This document shows positions 7,175-14,292 of a stretch of DNA of 14,411 bases, piece by piece. The notes under the pieces are model-generated. The model was not told where the DNA came from. It was given only the letters and a program-made list of their open reading frames with translations, and did not search any database. The position numbers and the translations under genes are program-made. The stretch is taken from assembly GCA_035642715.1 (NCBI GenBank), contig DASQRW010000060.1, forward strand, positions 1-14,411, given 5' to 3'. The stretch's first letter is position 1. Each line of letters starts with the position of its first letter. Source of the DNA: JAJNBK01 sp035642715. GTDB taxonomy: Archaea > Thermoproteota > Nitrososphaeria > Nitrososphaerales > Nitrososphaeraceae.

Positions 7175-7462
7175 TCAGAAAGGTTCCATTTTATCAATAA
7201 GTCTTGTATATATTATTTGGCCATCTTTTTCTTGAATTAACAAATCTACAGTATACTGAATTCCTTTTAATAGAAATGTTACTTGTACATCCCAAGAATC
7301 CCGTTTTTCTTCAGTGGGCAAACCTCCCTGAGCGGTTAGCTCATCTGCTGCAAATGGAAAAACAACCCTGACTCTAAAATCCTTAATCTCATTACCATAC
7401 AATGCTTCGATTGCTTTTCTAGAGGCATTTTCAATCTGAGTATCTGTTGTTACAGCGGACAT
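7175..7462 (-). CDS. Small conserved-looking protein, 95 residues (GvpO/PepSY-like pattern)
   Basis: ATG at 7462 gives a 95-residue soluble protein with a helical N-terminus (IENASRKAIEALYGNEIKDF) and a beta-rich C-terminal part: DSWDVQVTFLLKGIQYTVDL, then EKDGQIIYTRLIDKMEPF. The pattern 'W.v.v......y.v.v...dG.i..y.R' occurs in small alpha/beta domains such as the gas-vesicle accessory protein GvpO and PepSY-type domains. No other gas-vesicle gene is in the window, so I do not assign that role. It is cytoplasmic, with no signal or membrane segment. The start is well supported by a TATA box 26 bases upstream. It is transcribed alone; the next gene on the strand starts 261 bases further on. Confidence 0.55.
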   Translation of the reverse strand: MSAVTTDTQIENASRKAIEALYGNEIKDFRVRVVFPFAADELTAQGGLPTEEKRDSWDVQVTFLLKGIQYTVDLLIQEKDGQIIYTRLIDKMEPF

Positions 7463-7483
7463 GGTTGTTTTTATATTTAGTAA

Positions 7484-7492
7484 CTATAAAAG
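7484..7492 (-). promoter_or_regulatory. TATA box for the 95-residue gene
   Basis: Reads CTTTTATAG on the minus strand, centred 26 bases before the ATG at 7462. This is typical archaeal spacing for a leaderless mRNA. Confidence 0.55.
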
Positions 7493-7702
7493 TGTAATGG
7501 CAGAAAAAAGAGATGTGTAAATCTGTCTAATCTCAATAACAAAGTGCACAACTAATTTGGTTCATGTGTGCTCTATTATTATTATCCTATGTATATTTCC
7601 TGAAAAGATAGAATGTATATGTATTCAATACCTCAAATAACGCAAACAGAGCATACTCGTCTTACCCAATAATGTTATTTCCCCTTATTCAATAATATAG
7701 CG

Positions 7703-7746
7703 TTTTATCATCTTTTTAGAATAGTTTTATCATCTTTTTAGAATAG
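7703..7746. repeat. Perfect 22-bp tandem duplication upstream of the thermosome gene
   Basis: The 22-base unit (begins TTTTATCATC, ends TTTAGAATAG) occurs twice with no gap and no mismatch, at 7703-7724 and 7725-7746. The repeat length is close to two DNA turns, so a bound protein would be on the same face twice. It lies 193-236 bases before the chaperonin start codon, in a 449-base gap between divergent genes. It is a candidate control element, or a recent slippage duplication. Confidence 0.85.
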
Positions 7747-7903
7747 AAGCAACCCCAACCCCCATCCTATTGTTAATACCAACATAGGTCTTGATGACAA
7801 CCAAAAATTGGATCTAATTCTGTTATAATTATTAGGTCCCAAATGTATATCTTACCTCTATTCAAATTGCGAAGAAGAAAAATAAAATAATAATAAGACG
7901 CAC

Positions 7904-7912
7904 ATTTATAAT
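7904..7912 (+). promoter_or_regulatory. TATA box for the thermosome gene
   Basis: ATTTATAAT is centred about 31 bases before the ATG at 7939. It overlaps the alternative TTG at 7912, which therefore cannot be translated from this promoter. It decides the start. Confidence 0.5.
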
Positions 7913-7938
7913 TGTCAAAAGTACTGCAGGGGATAATA

Positions 7939-9669
7939 ATGAAACCGACAGAGCAGCTATTTGGCCAAGGTGTAAGACGTAGTAAAGATAAAGATACGCG
8001 TAGATACAATTTGTTTGCTGCCAGATTGATTGCCGATCTTATCAAAAATTCTCTAGGTCCATGTGGTATGGAAAAGATGTTTATTGATGTTTTGGGCGAA
8101 GTTACAGTAACCAAGGACGGCGCCACACTATTACGCAAACTAGATATCGAACACCCTGCAGCCAAAGTTTTGATAGAGGCATCAAATGCTGTAGATAATG
8201 AAGTGGGTGACGGTACAACTTCTGTAGTAGTTTTAGCAGGAGCGCTTCTTCAAAAGGCTGAACAATTACTTGATAGGGGAATCTCCCCATCTATAATTGC
8301 AGATGGATATCTTAAAGGATTAGAAATTTCGCTTAAAACCCTAGAAGATATTGCTCAAATATCAAAGAATTCTGACAGAGAAATTATGGAAAGACTTGCC
8401 ACCACTTCTTTGAGATCAAAGATTATCTCTTATACTATCAGCAAGCAAAATAATGTAGCTGCAAAACTTGTAGTTGATGCTATTTGCACCATTACAGATT
8501 TTGCAAATAATCAAGTTAATGTTGATGATATAAAAATTGAAGAAAAACCTGGCAACATGTCTGACATCCAGCTAGTTAAAGGTGTTGTAATTGATAAAAC
8601 AATTGATAATTCTGCAATGCCTAGAAGAATTGAAAATGCAAAAATCCTCCTTATCAATGAAGACCTTGAAGGTAAGAGAACTAAGACAGATGCAGAAATT
8701 CGCATTTTATCACCAGATCAGATTCAAGCATATCTCGATAAGCAATCGCTCATACTCAGATTGAAAGTTCAGAATATAATTAATTTAAGGGCTAACGTTG
8801 TGATTTCACAAAAAGGAATTAATCTTTTGGCACAGAGTTATCTAGCCAAGGCAGGTATTATCTCAATTCGCAGGGTAAAAGAAAATGATTTGCTTTGGCT
8901 TGAAAAGGCAACTGGTGCAAAGATTGTCCGAGATCTTGATAATAACATTATTTCTGATAAATATCTTGGCTATGCTGGCAATGTATATGAAAAATTTGTC
9001 GGAAATGATAAAATGGTATTTGTTGAAGACTGCAAAAATCCTAAATCTGTCACCATACTTCTTAGAGCAAATTCAAAAAGATTGCTTGATGAGTGCCACC
9101 GTTCGATCTTGGATGCAATTGCAGTTATAAAGGATTTTATCATAAAACCATCGATTGTTGCTGGCGGTGGATCTCCTGAAGCAATCATTGCAAGTAGGAT
9201 TAGAAGGCAAGCCAGATTAATTAGTGGACGGGAGCAAATTGTAGTTGAAAAATTCGCAGAAGCACTCGAAGAAATTCCGCTGATTATTGCAACTAATGCA
9301 GGTATGAACATTGTAGATACACTTGTTCAATTGCGATCAAAATGTTCTTCTTCTTCTTCAGCCATACCGCCCTCTAATGATGGCAAAGTTAGCCGCTGGT
9401 ATGGGGTTAACGCAATAGAAAGAAAAGTTGAAGAAATGTTTTCAAATGCTATAGAACCTTCTCTGGTGAAGGAACAGGTTATTAAGACAGCTGTAGAAGT
9501 TACCAATCTTCTGATCTCTGTTGATGATGTATTAATGGCAAAACCAGTCATGAATATTCACACACATGCAGACGGTACTGAGCATTCGCATCCTGGTGGA
9601 GATAAAAAACATGACCACTACTTTGACAAGTTAGGGAAGCGGCAGCGCCCCATGCACCACTACTATTAG
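7939..9669 (+). CDS. Thermosome subunit (group II chaperonin, Hsp60/TCP-1 family)
   Basis: The 576-residue product (from ATG 7939) folds proteins in the cytosol as part of a two-ring, ATP-driven complex. Family motifs are present in order: NSLGPCGMEKM (37-47), VTKDGATLL (57-65), GDGTTSVVVLAGALL (90-104), LATTSLRSKI (153-162), NVVISQKGINLLAQ (286-299), AGGGSPEA (408-415) and ISVDDVLMAKP (526-536). The Asp of HRSILDAIAV (392) matches the conserved ATPase Asp. A small insertion (SSSSSAIPPSNDGKVSR, about 470-486) lies just before WYGVN. Instead of the Gly-Met-rich tail common in archaeal thermosomes, residues 541-576 hold eight histidines (HTHADGTEHSHPGG, KHDHYF, MHHYY), a pattern I recall from ammonia-oxidising archaea. 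The upstream TTG at 7912 falls in the TATA box, so I start at the ATG. Convergent with the gene at 9724. Confidence 0.95.
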   Translation: MKPTEQLFGQGVRRSKDKDTRRYNLFAARLIADLIKNSLGPCGMEKMFIDVLGEVTVTKDGATLLRKLDIEHPAAKVLIEASNAVDNEVGDGTTSVVVLAGALLQKAEQLLDRGISPSIIADGYLKGLEISLKTLEDIAQISKNSDREIMERLATTSLRSKIISYTISKQNNVAAKLVVDAICTITDFANNQVNVDDIKIEEKPGNMSDIQLVKGVVIDKTIDNSAMPRRIENAKILLINEDLEGKRTKTDAEIRILSPDQIQAYLDKQSLILRLKVQNIINLRANVVISQKGINLLAQSYLAKAGIISIRRVKENDLLWLEKATGAKIVRDLDNNIISDKYLGYAGNVYEKFVGNDKMVFVEDCKNPKSVTILLRANSKRLLDECHRSILDAIAVIKDFIIKPSIVAGGGSPEAIIASRIRRQARLISGREQIVVEKFAEALEEIPLIIATNAGMNIVDTLVQLRSKCSSSSSAIPPSNDGKVSRWYGVNAIERKVEEMFSNAIEPSLVKEQVIKTAVEVTNLLISVDDVLMAKPVMNIHTHADGTEHSHPGGDKKHDHYFDKLGKRQRPMHHYY

Positions 9670-9689
9670 ATAAAGTTAGAAAACAATTT

Positions 9690-9715
9690 AAATTTATTAA
9701 ATTTTTTTATAAAAT
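9690..9715. terminator. AT-rich bidirectional terminator region
   Basis: The 54-base gap between the convergent thermosome and urease-gamma-like genes contains a T7 run (9702-9708) on the plus strand and A/T tracts giving T-runs on the minus strand. Archaeal termination usually needs only such U-runs. The T-rich (TTTTTG) repeat just beyond may add to plus-strand termination. Confidence 0.45.
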
Positions 9716-9723
9716 TTCTCTGA

Positions 9724-10149
9724 TTAAAGCTTTGTTGTTTTTGTTTTTGTTTTTGTTTTTGTTAGTATGTGACTGCTTGTTGGCATAGGCTCATCAAATG
9801 TTATTATTATTTGCTTTTTTGCCATATTGTCTACTACTATTGCTTCGAAAGTAATTTTTCTCAAAGTTTCAGGCACTCCGATCATAACTTTATCAGTCGA
9901 TAAGATTCTTGATGCGTTCTTTTCAATGCTATCAATGGATTTATGAGCACGCAGTTCGCTAACGACATATGCACAGTAAAACAAGAGCGATTCATTAGTG
10001 TTAATTTTCAAATTCTGTGCAAGTTTTTCTTTAATCCTCTCTACCATGCTATAAAATATTAAATCATCAGACTTGTCTTTATATTCAAAAACTCTGATAA
10101 AAGGAGGTACATCTGGTTCTCCTTCTATCTTTGCTTTGACATTGATCAT
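9724..10149 (-). CDS. Urease gamma subunit-like protein (orphan, N-terminally extended)
   Basis: Residues about 29-122 of this 141-residue protein follow the urease gamma (UreA) pattern: KEKLAQNLKINTNESLLFYCAYVVSELR, then KSIDSIEKNASRILSTDKVM with the hallmark VMIGVPE (88-94; 'VMEGVPEMI' in UreA), and KITFEAIVV (98-106; 'IQVEATFPDG'). UreA is about 100 residues; here there are ~28 extra N-terminal residues and a Lys-Thr repeat tail. In urease, gamma is a structural subunit and does not carry the nickel site. No beta, alpha or accessory urease gene lies nearby. The ATG overlaps the stop of the upstream ureohydrolase (ATGA), so the two are co-transcribed and probably translationally coupled. 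The role is unknown; a scaffold or regulator for the ureohydrolase is possible, or it may join a urease encoded elsewhere. Confidence 0.6.
   Translation of the reverse strand: MINVKAKIEGEPDVPPFIRVFEYKDKSDDLIFYSMVERIKEKLAQNLKINTNESLLFYCAYVVSELRAHKSIDSIEKNASRILSTDKVMIGVPETLRKITFEAIVVDNMAKKQIIITFDEPMPTSSHILTKTKTKTKTTKL
9738..9761. repeat. Four perfect TTTTTG hexamers inside a coding region
   Basis: TTTTTG is repeated four times without error. On the minus strand it encodes alternating Lys-Thr at the C-terminus of the urease-gamma-like protein. Because the unit is 6 bases, slippage would change the tail by two residues at a time without a frameshift. On the plus strand it is a T-rich tract just after the thermosome gene. 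Confidence 0.85.
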
Positions 10150-11273
10150 TGTTGTCTTCGTCTCTTAGGTGCCTTTGACTTTGGAACATTACCAAAGTCA
10201 TATGTGTGTCCTTTTCCTCGATAGAATTTAGGTCTTACTGGGTTGCCCTCGATCAGACCTTTTTTTGTCAACGACAATCCGGCTAGGAGCTCGACAGTCA
10301 ACCGATTTGCTAGACCCGATGTAATTCCACCATTATATGAGTTTTGATCGCTGACATCATAGTTTGGTGCGACTTCTACGAGATCAAATGCAAAATGGTC
10401 CGGATCAAAGGAAGTTGATAATAGCCTCATCAATTTCATGCCTTCTCTAGATGTTAATCCGTTTGGCTCTGGCTCGCCAGTTCCTGGAGCAAAGGCTGGA
10501 TCAAATGTATCAATATCCCAGCTGATGTAAACTGCATCAACATTGTCATTAGCTCTGTCTGCTGCTTCTTTTGCAATCTGATCAATTCCTATTTCTTCTA
10601 CATCTAACATGGTGAACCACTGGAAGTCTTGGTCTGCCATCCATTTGTATAGATCGGGCCCTGGCCAGTAACCATGTGGGCCAATCAATGTATAGTTTTT
10701 ACCCTTCAAGCAGCCTAATTCCATGATTCTTCTTATATGGGCTCCATGATCATACTTGAAGCCACAAAGCCCTTGTGGAGCGCAATCAGCATGAGTATCG
10801 ATATGAATCATGCCGATATTTTTGTATTTTTTAGCAAAAGCTCGAACATTTGCAAATGTAATCGAGTGATCGCCACCAAGCATCACAGGAATGCCATCAA
10901 TGTCAAGCACTTCTTTTACTTTGTTAGTCATTCTTCTATGAGACTCGATGACATCACCAGGTGAGACTACAACATCGCCATAATCGATTGTTCTAAAAAC
11001 TCCGAACGGATCAACCCCTGTTTCTATATTAAAGTGTTCATATGGAGGTGAAGGAACTGTAGAGGCCGCTCGAATAGCCCGTGGGCCATATCTTGCGCCA
11101 GGTCGAATAGTAGTTCCAAAATCAAATGGCTCACCGATAATAGCTACATCAGGTTTTACTTTTTTTAATTCTTCATTATTTCTAATCCAAGGCAATTTTA
11201 AAAAAGTAGGTATTCCAACAAAAATCGGTTCATCCTTGCCCTTGTACGAGTCTCCATAAAATTCCATTCCCAT
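10146..11273 (-). CDS. Ureohydrolase, agmatinase/arginase family
   Basis: The 375-residue enzyme carries every metal ligand of the ureohydrolase fold: GGDHS (His136), IHIDTHADC (Asp159, His161, Asp163) and SWDIDTFDPAFAPGTGEPEP (Asp253, Asp255), followed by LVEVAP (Glu300). These bind two divalent metal ions that activate water to split a guanidino group, releasing urea. Agmatinase (agmatine to putrescine and urea) is the usual annotation. The protein is longer than typical agmatinases (about 300), with ~40 extra N-terminal residues (GIPTFLKLPWI), a longer DYGDVVVSP region and a basic tail (KAPKRRRQQ). So another guanidino substrate, such as guanidine or guanidinobutyrate, remains possible. 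It is cytoplasmic. A TATA box lies about 43 bases upstream. It is first in an operon with the urease-gamma-like gene (ATGA overlap) and divergent from a sodium:solute symporter. A second ATG two codons in is an alternative start. Confidence 0.85.
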   Translation of the reverse strand: MGMEFYGDSYKGKDEPIFVGIPTFLKLPWIRNNEELKKVKPDVAIIGEPFDFGTTIRPGARYGPRAIRAASTVPSPPYEHFNIETGVDPFGVFRTIDYGDVVVSPGDVIESHRRMTNKVKEVLDIDGIPVMLGGDHSITFANVRAFAKKYKNIGMIHIDTHADCAPQGLCGFKYDHGAHIRRIMELGCLKGKNYTLIGPHGYWPGPDLYKWMADQDFQWFTMLDVEEIGIDQIAKEAADRANDNVDAVYISWDIDTFDPAFAPGTGEPEPNGLTSREGMKLMRLLSTSFDPDHFAFDLVEVAPNYDVSDQNSYNGGITSGLANRLTVELLAGLSLTKKGLIEGNPVRPKFYRGKGHTYDFGNVPKSKAPKRRRQQ

Positions 11274-11310
11274 TATCTTACACTATTATTTAGGATAGAC
11301 ACAAAGCTTT

Positions 11311-11320
11311 TTTAAAAATA
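11311..11320 (-). promoter_or_regulatory. TATA box for the ureohydrolase operon
   Basis: Reads TATTTTTAAA on the minus strand, centred about 43 bases before the ATG at 11273. This would give a short leader of roughly 15-20 bases. Confidence 0.4.
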
Positions 11321-11709
11321 TTTCTAAGTTGTAAATACGTGGAAGTGAGAGAGAGTGAGTGTATCTATTAATTGGTTCATAATTCATGCTTAGCTTCAGA
11401 GTCGATTTAATGTAACGTAGATTATTACACTTTCATTCCATTTTATTAATAAAGCAGCGTAAATGAAATGGTAAGAAGTATTTGACTAGTCATAAATATT
11501 GTTTGTCCAACTTTTGAGGATATACTTTTTTTCATAAGAAACTTTCTCATATAATAGATCTAATTGGATTTCAATCTGTTCATAGGCTTACTTTTTTTTG
11601 CAATACGTCTTTTAGTCGAATGACAACTCCTCCTATAACACAGTTGAAGAAGAAGAGAAAGAAAAAATATACGACGACTTAGTTATAAGATGTAAAGCAC
11701 AAATGGGTA

Positions 11710-11739
11710 ATACCTTCCGCATTAAAAGAGAGAAGGTAT
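11710..11739. repeat. 8-bp inverted repeat with 14-base loop
   Basis: ATACCTTC (11710-11717) and GAAGGTAT (11732-11739) are perfect reverse complements. They lie about 120-150 bases before the symporter start. This could be an operator half-site pair or an RNA hairpin; no T-run follows, so it is not an intrinsic terminator of bacterial type. Confidence 0.6.
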
Positions 11740-11824
11740 AGTGTTGTGCCTTCAGACTTTGCAAATTTCTTCAAGTGCTTGTCAGATCTTTTCATAATTC
11801 TTCTATGTTGAACTTTCTAAAAAC

Positions 11825-11834
11825 TCTTAAATAC
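11825..11834 (+). promoter_or_regulatory. TATA box for the symporter gene
   Basis: CTTAAATAC is centred about 28 bases before the ATG at 11858, placing the transcription start at or next to the start codon. Confidence 0.55.
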
Positions 11835-11857
11835 TTATTTCCTAAATAAACCCTTTC

Positions 11858-13396
11858 ATGGCAGGATTAGATGGATATGGCATTGCAATCATCGCATTCC
11901 TCGCACTTTCACTGACTGTAGGTACACTAACTTCAAGACTCATAAAAAAAAGTAGCAGAAGATTCATGATTGCAGGCAAGAGTCTTCCACTATTCTTTGT
12001 AGGAACTATGCTTGCGGCTCAGTCTATTGACGGAAATTCCTCTTTGGGTAATGTCTCACTCGTATATCAATTTGGTTTTTGGGCCGGTGCCGCCATTCCT
12101 ATTGGACTTGGCATTTGTCTTATACTTACCGGCACAGTCTACGGTAAGAGACTAAATAAAATGTCCATGCTTACATTGCCAGACTTCTACTACAGACGAT
12201 ACGGTAATGCATCTGAAGGGATCTCTGGAATAATAATGATGATAAGTTTTATTGTATTGGTTGCTGGAAATTTTGCTGCAAGCGGTTTTATATTATCAAC
12301 AGTTTTAGGAATTGACTTTATCTGGGCTATGCTGATTGCAGCTTTAATCGTATTGATTTATACATTTGCAGGAGGACTGTTTTCATCAGCTTATACAGAT
12401 ATTTTCCAAATATATCTTGCCATAGGTGCATTTTGGGCTGCGTTCATATTCTTCGCAGGAGGTTTTTCAGGAGTAGATTTTGGCACAATTTTAGGCAGTG
12501 CACCACCAGGCTATCTTGATCTCTCGGGTTTAACAGACATGGCAAATGGAGCTTTAATCAATTGGGCCGGAATAATGGCATTAGCATTAGGAGATATAGT
12601 TGCACTAGATTTTATGGAAAGGATATTTGCAGCTAAGGATGGTAAGACTGCGCAAAAAGGTGCTTTGATGGGTGGTGGGTTAACACTTCTTACTATTGTA
12701 CCTACAAGCATGATGGGCATTATTGCCTTGTACTTTTTACCCAATCTTGCTGATCCGTTTACGGCATATCCGGAGTTGGCATTAAATCATGTTCCATTTC
12801 CAATAGGAGTAGCTCTTTTAATGGGTGTGCTTGGAGCCTCAATGTCAACAGCAAATGGAGGATTACTGGCAATATCTAGTGTTATGTCTAGAAATATAAT
12901 ACAAAGAGATATTCTTAGAAGGTGGTTGAGAAGACCAGGCATGCATGACAGAAAACTGCTTCTCACTACAAGAATATTTACAATACCTATGATGGTAGCA
13001 GCCTTTATTTTGGGTTATCTTATCCCTCAGCCAGGAGTTTATCTAATTTTGGCGTTTGATATTGTATTTGCTGGTGCTTGGGCACCTCTTACACTTGGTC
13101 TTTTTTGGAGAAAATCCAACATGCCTGCCGCTTTAACGTCACTTATCGTTGGATCTACATTAAGACTAATCCTATTCTTTACAATGCCTGTTGAATATGC
13201 TGGTCTAGATACACTAATCCCACCACCGATTTCTGTTGGTCTTTTTATAGTAGTAGCTCTGGTTACTCAAAAGAAATACCCAGGAAAGCAAAGAAGTGGT
13301 GTAGTAGACTACGTTCCTCCTGAAGAGGATGTAATAAGAGGAGACGATCTCAAAGGATTTGAGGATGCAAGTAGAAAAGGCTTTACACACACATAG
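11858..13396 (+). CDS. Sodium:solute symporter (SSS / SLC5 family)
   Basis: The 512-residue protein has about 13 membrane helices, as expected for sodium:solute symporters. Family marks include FMIAGKSLPL (36-45), KMSMLTLPDFYYRRYG (101-116), the signature AGGLFSSAYTDIFQ (171-184) and MGVLGASMSTANGGLLAISS (322-341), the region that in relatives supplies Ser/Thr ligands of a sodium site. It imports a small solute across the cytoplasmic membrane with sodium. SSS members carry urea, proline, carboxylates, sugars or pantothenate; the exact solute cannot be read here. Its place next to a ureohydrolase operon makes a urea, polyamine or guanidino compound an attractive but unproven guess. The start is fixed by a TATA box 28 bases upstream and no in-frame alternative precedes it. 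The C-terminal tail (about 40 residues, charged) is cytoplasmic. Confidence 0.85.
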   Translation: MAGLDGYGIAIIAFLALSLTVGTLTSRLIKKSSRRFMIAGKSLPLFFVGTMLAAQSIDGNSSLGNVSLVYQFGFWAGAAIPIGLGICLILTGTVYGKRLNKMSMLTLPDFYYRRYGNASEGISGIIMMISFIVLVAGNFAASGFILSTVLGIDFIWAMLIAALIVLIYTFAGGLFSSAYTDIFQIYLAIGAFWAAFIFFAGGFSGVDFGTILGSAPPGYLDLSGLTDMANGALINWAGIMALALGDIVALDFMERIFAAKDGKTAQKGALMGGGLTLLTIVPTSMMGIIALYFLPNLADPFTAYPELALNHVPFPIGVALLMGVLGASMSTANGGLLAISSVMSRNIIQRDILRRWLRRPGMHDRKLLLTTRIFTIPMMVAAFILGYLIPQPGVYLILAFDIVFAGAWAPLTLGLFWRKSNMPAALTSLIVGSTLRLILFFTMPVEYAGLDTLIPPPISVGLFIVVALVTQKKYPGKQRSGVVDYVPPEEDVIRGDDLKGFEDASRKGFTHT

Positions 13397-13732
13397 ATAT
13401 GAACATATTAAATTAAAGAATCTAAAGTTAGCTGGCTTACAAGAATATATGATGAGAAGAGAAAGCAAGAACACAAAGAGGAAAAACCGCATCATATAAT
13501 TTTTCAAGTATTTGCAGACGATATGTTGTTTCATGAAATAATAATAATAATAATAGAGAAACTAAATATGGCTAAAAATTATCTTAACTCTGTAGAGTAT
13601 GTGTGTATGTATATATACAATTTACCAGGTTATTGCAGAAGAAATGATTTAATAAAAAATATTCTCCTCTCTTATCTATATCTTGTAGTTTAAGCTATTT
13701 TTATAAAAGAGGATTAACGTACAAAATATTAT
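13397..13732. other. Intergenic region, symporter / UspA
   Basis: AT-rich, with a TAA/AAT trinucleotide run at 13538-13555 and the UspA promoter at its right end. A 16-codon basic frame at 13449 is not credible. No RNA gene was seen. Confidence 0.5.
13697..13707 (+). promoter_or_regulatory. TATA box for the UspA gene
   Basis: ATTTTTATAAA is centred about 31 bases before the ATG at 13733, supporting that start and a very short leader. Confidence 0.5.
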
Positions 13733-14209
13733 ATGAGCGAAACCAGTGATGTTTCTATTAAAAAAATTCTTCTCCCTATTGATGGATCATCGGTCTCCTC
13801 AAAAGCCACAAGATATGCGATTCATCTTGCCAAAATGGAATCAGCAGAATTGACTGTGCTTCATGTTATTGAGGATATAAAGCAAGGAGGAGCAATAGGT
13901 CTGCAAGAAAAATACGGAAATATATCAATTGTAGATGCATTCAAAAAGGCAAAAGGACAATCTGCACAAGAATGGATAAATTCAGTACAAGACATTGCAA
14001 ATAGGAACGGGGTAAAAGTAAAAAGCGATATCGTGGATGCGGAAGGAACAAACGAAGGTCGCTTTATAGTCAAATACATGGAAGATAATGATATTGACCT
14101 GACTGTGATGGGATCTACTGGTAGGTCTACAATTGAACGGTTATTTTTAGGCAGTGTTACAAATGCAGTAGTTAATAATACCAAACGGCCTGTTTTAGTA
14201 GTGCATTAG
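13733..14209 (+). CDS. Universal stress protein, UspA family
   Basis: This single-domain Usp of 158 residues is of ordinary length. It opens with KKILLPIDGSSVSSKA (residues 10-25), where Asp17 sits at the nucleotide-binding strand end. It closes with the ATP-binding signature Gly-x2-Gly-x9-Gly-Ser: MGSTGRSTIERLFLGS, with Gly127, Gly130, Gly140 and Ser141 all present. It therefore probably belongs to the ATP-binding branch of the family. The final strand RPVLVVH is also typical. It is a cytoplasmic dimeric stress-response protein; its specific partner is not deducible. It has its own TATA box and is monocistronic. GAGGATTAAC upstream is not a convincing ribosome binding site because it lies more than 15 bases from the ATG. 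Confidence 0.92.
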   Translation: MSETSDVSIKKILLPIDGSSVSSKATRYAIHLAKMESAELTVLHVIEDIKQGGAIGLQEKYGNISIVDAFKKAKGQSAQEWINSVQDIANRNGVKVKSDIVDAEGTNEGRFIVKYMEDNDIDLTVMGSTGRSTIERLFLGSVTNAVVNNTKRPVLVVH

Positions 14210-14281
14210 CTTATGTAGTAAAATAAGAAATCCTATTGTTTAGCAGATGTATATATGTGCCATATGTGCATATAACGATAA

Positions 14282-14292
14282 ATTTTTTTTTA
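14282..14292 (+). terminator. T9 run after UspA, possible terminator
   Basis: A run of nine T residues (14283-14291) lies about 75 bases after the UspA stop codon. Oligo-T tracts on the coding strand are the usual archaeal termination signal. There is no preceding hairpin. Confidence 0.4.

Larger units (their letters stand above)
7463..7938. promoter_or_regulatory. Divergent intergenic region, small gene / thermosome
   Basis: It carries promoters in both directions, the 22-bp tandem repeat, and directly after it a C-rich patch (GCAACCCCAACCCCC, 7749-7763) that is unusual in this AT-rich DNA. No RNA gene or further coding frame was supported. Confidence 0.5.
11274..11857. promoter_or_regulatory. 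Divergent intergenic region, ureohydrolase / symporter
   Basis: 584 bases with a promoter at each end, an inverted repeat (11710-11739, listed separately) and a T8 run at 11592-11599. A 20-codon basic frame at 11620-11682 is too short to claim. No RNA gene was recognised. The length leaves room for regulation shared by the two divergent units. Confidence 0.5.

Noticed and set aside
7912..7938. TTG start giving a thermosome nine residues longer
   Set aside because: It overlaps the TATA box, so it would lie upstream of the transcript start. The ATG at 7939 fits the family and the promoter spacing.
11620..11682. 20-codon basic peptide (MTTPPITQLKKKRKKKY)
   Set aside because: Too short, composition driven by A/G-rich sequence, and no promoter at a suitable distance.
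13538..13555. TAA/AAT run considered as a CRISPR or attachment-site repeat
   Set aside because: It is a plain trinucleotide microsatellite with no spacers and no duplicated partner site. No CRISPR array or insertion element ends were found in the window.
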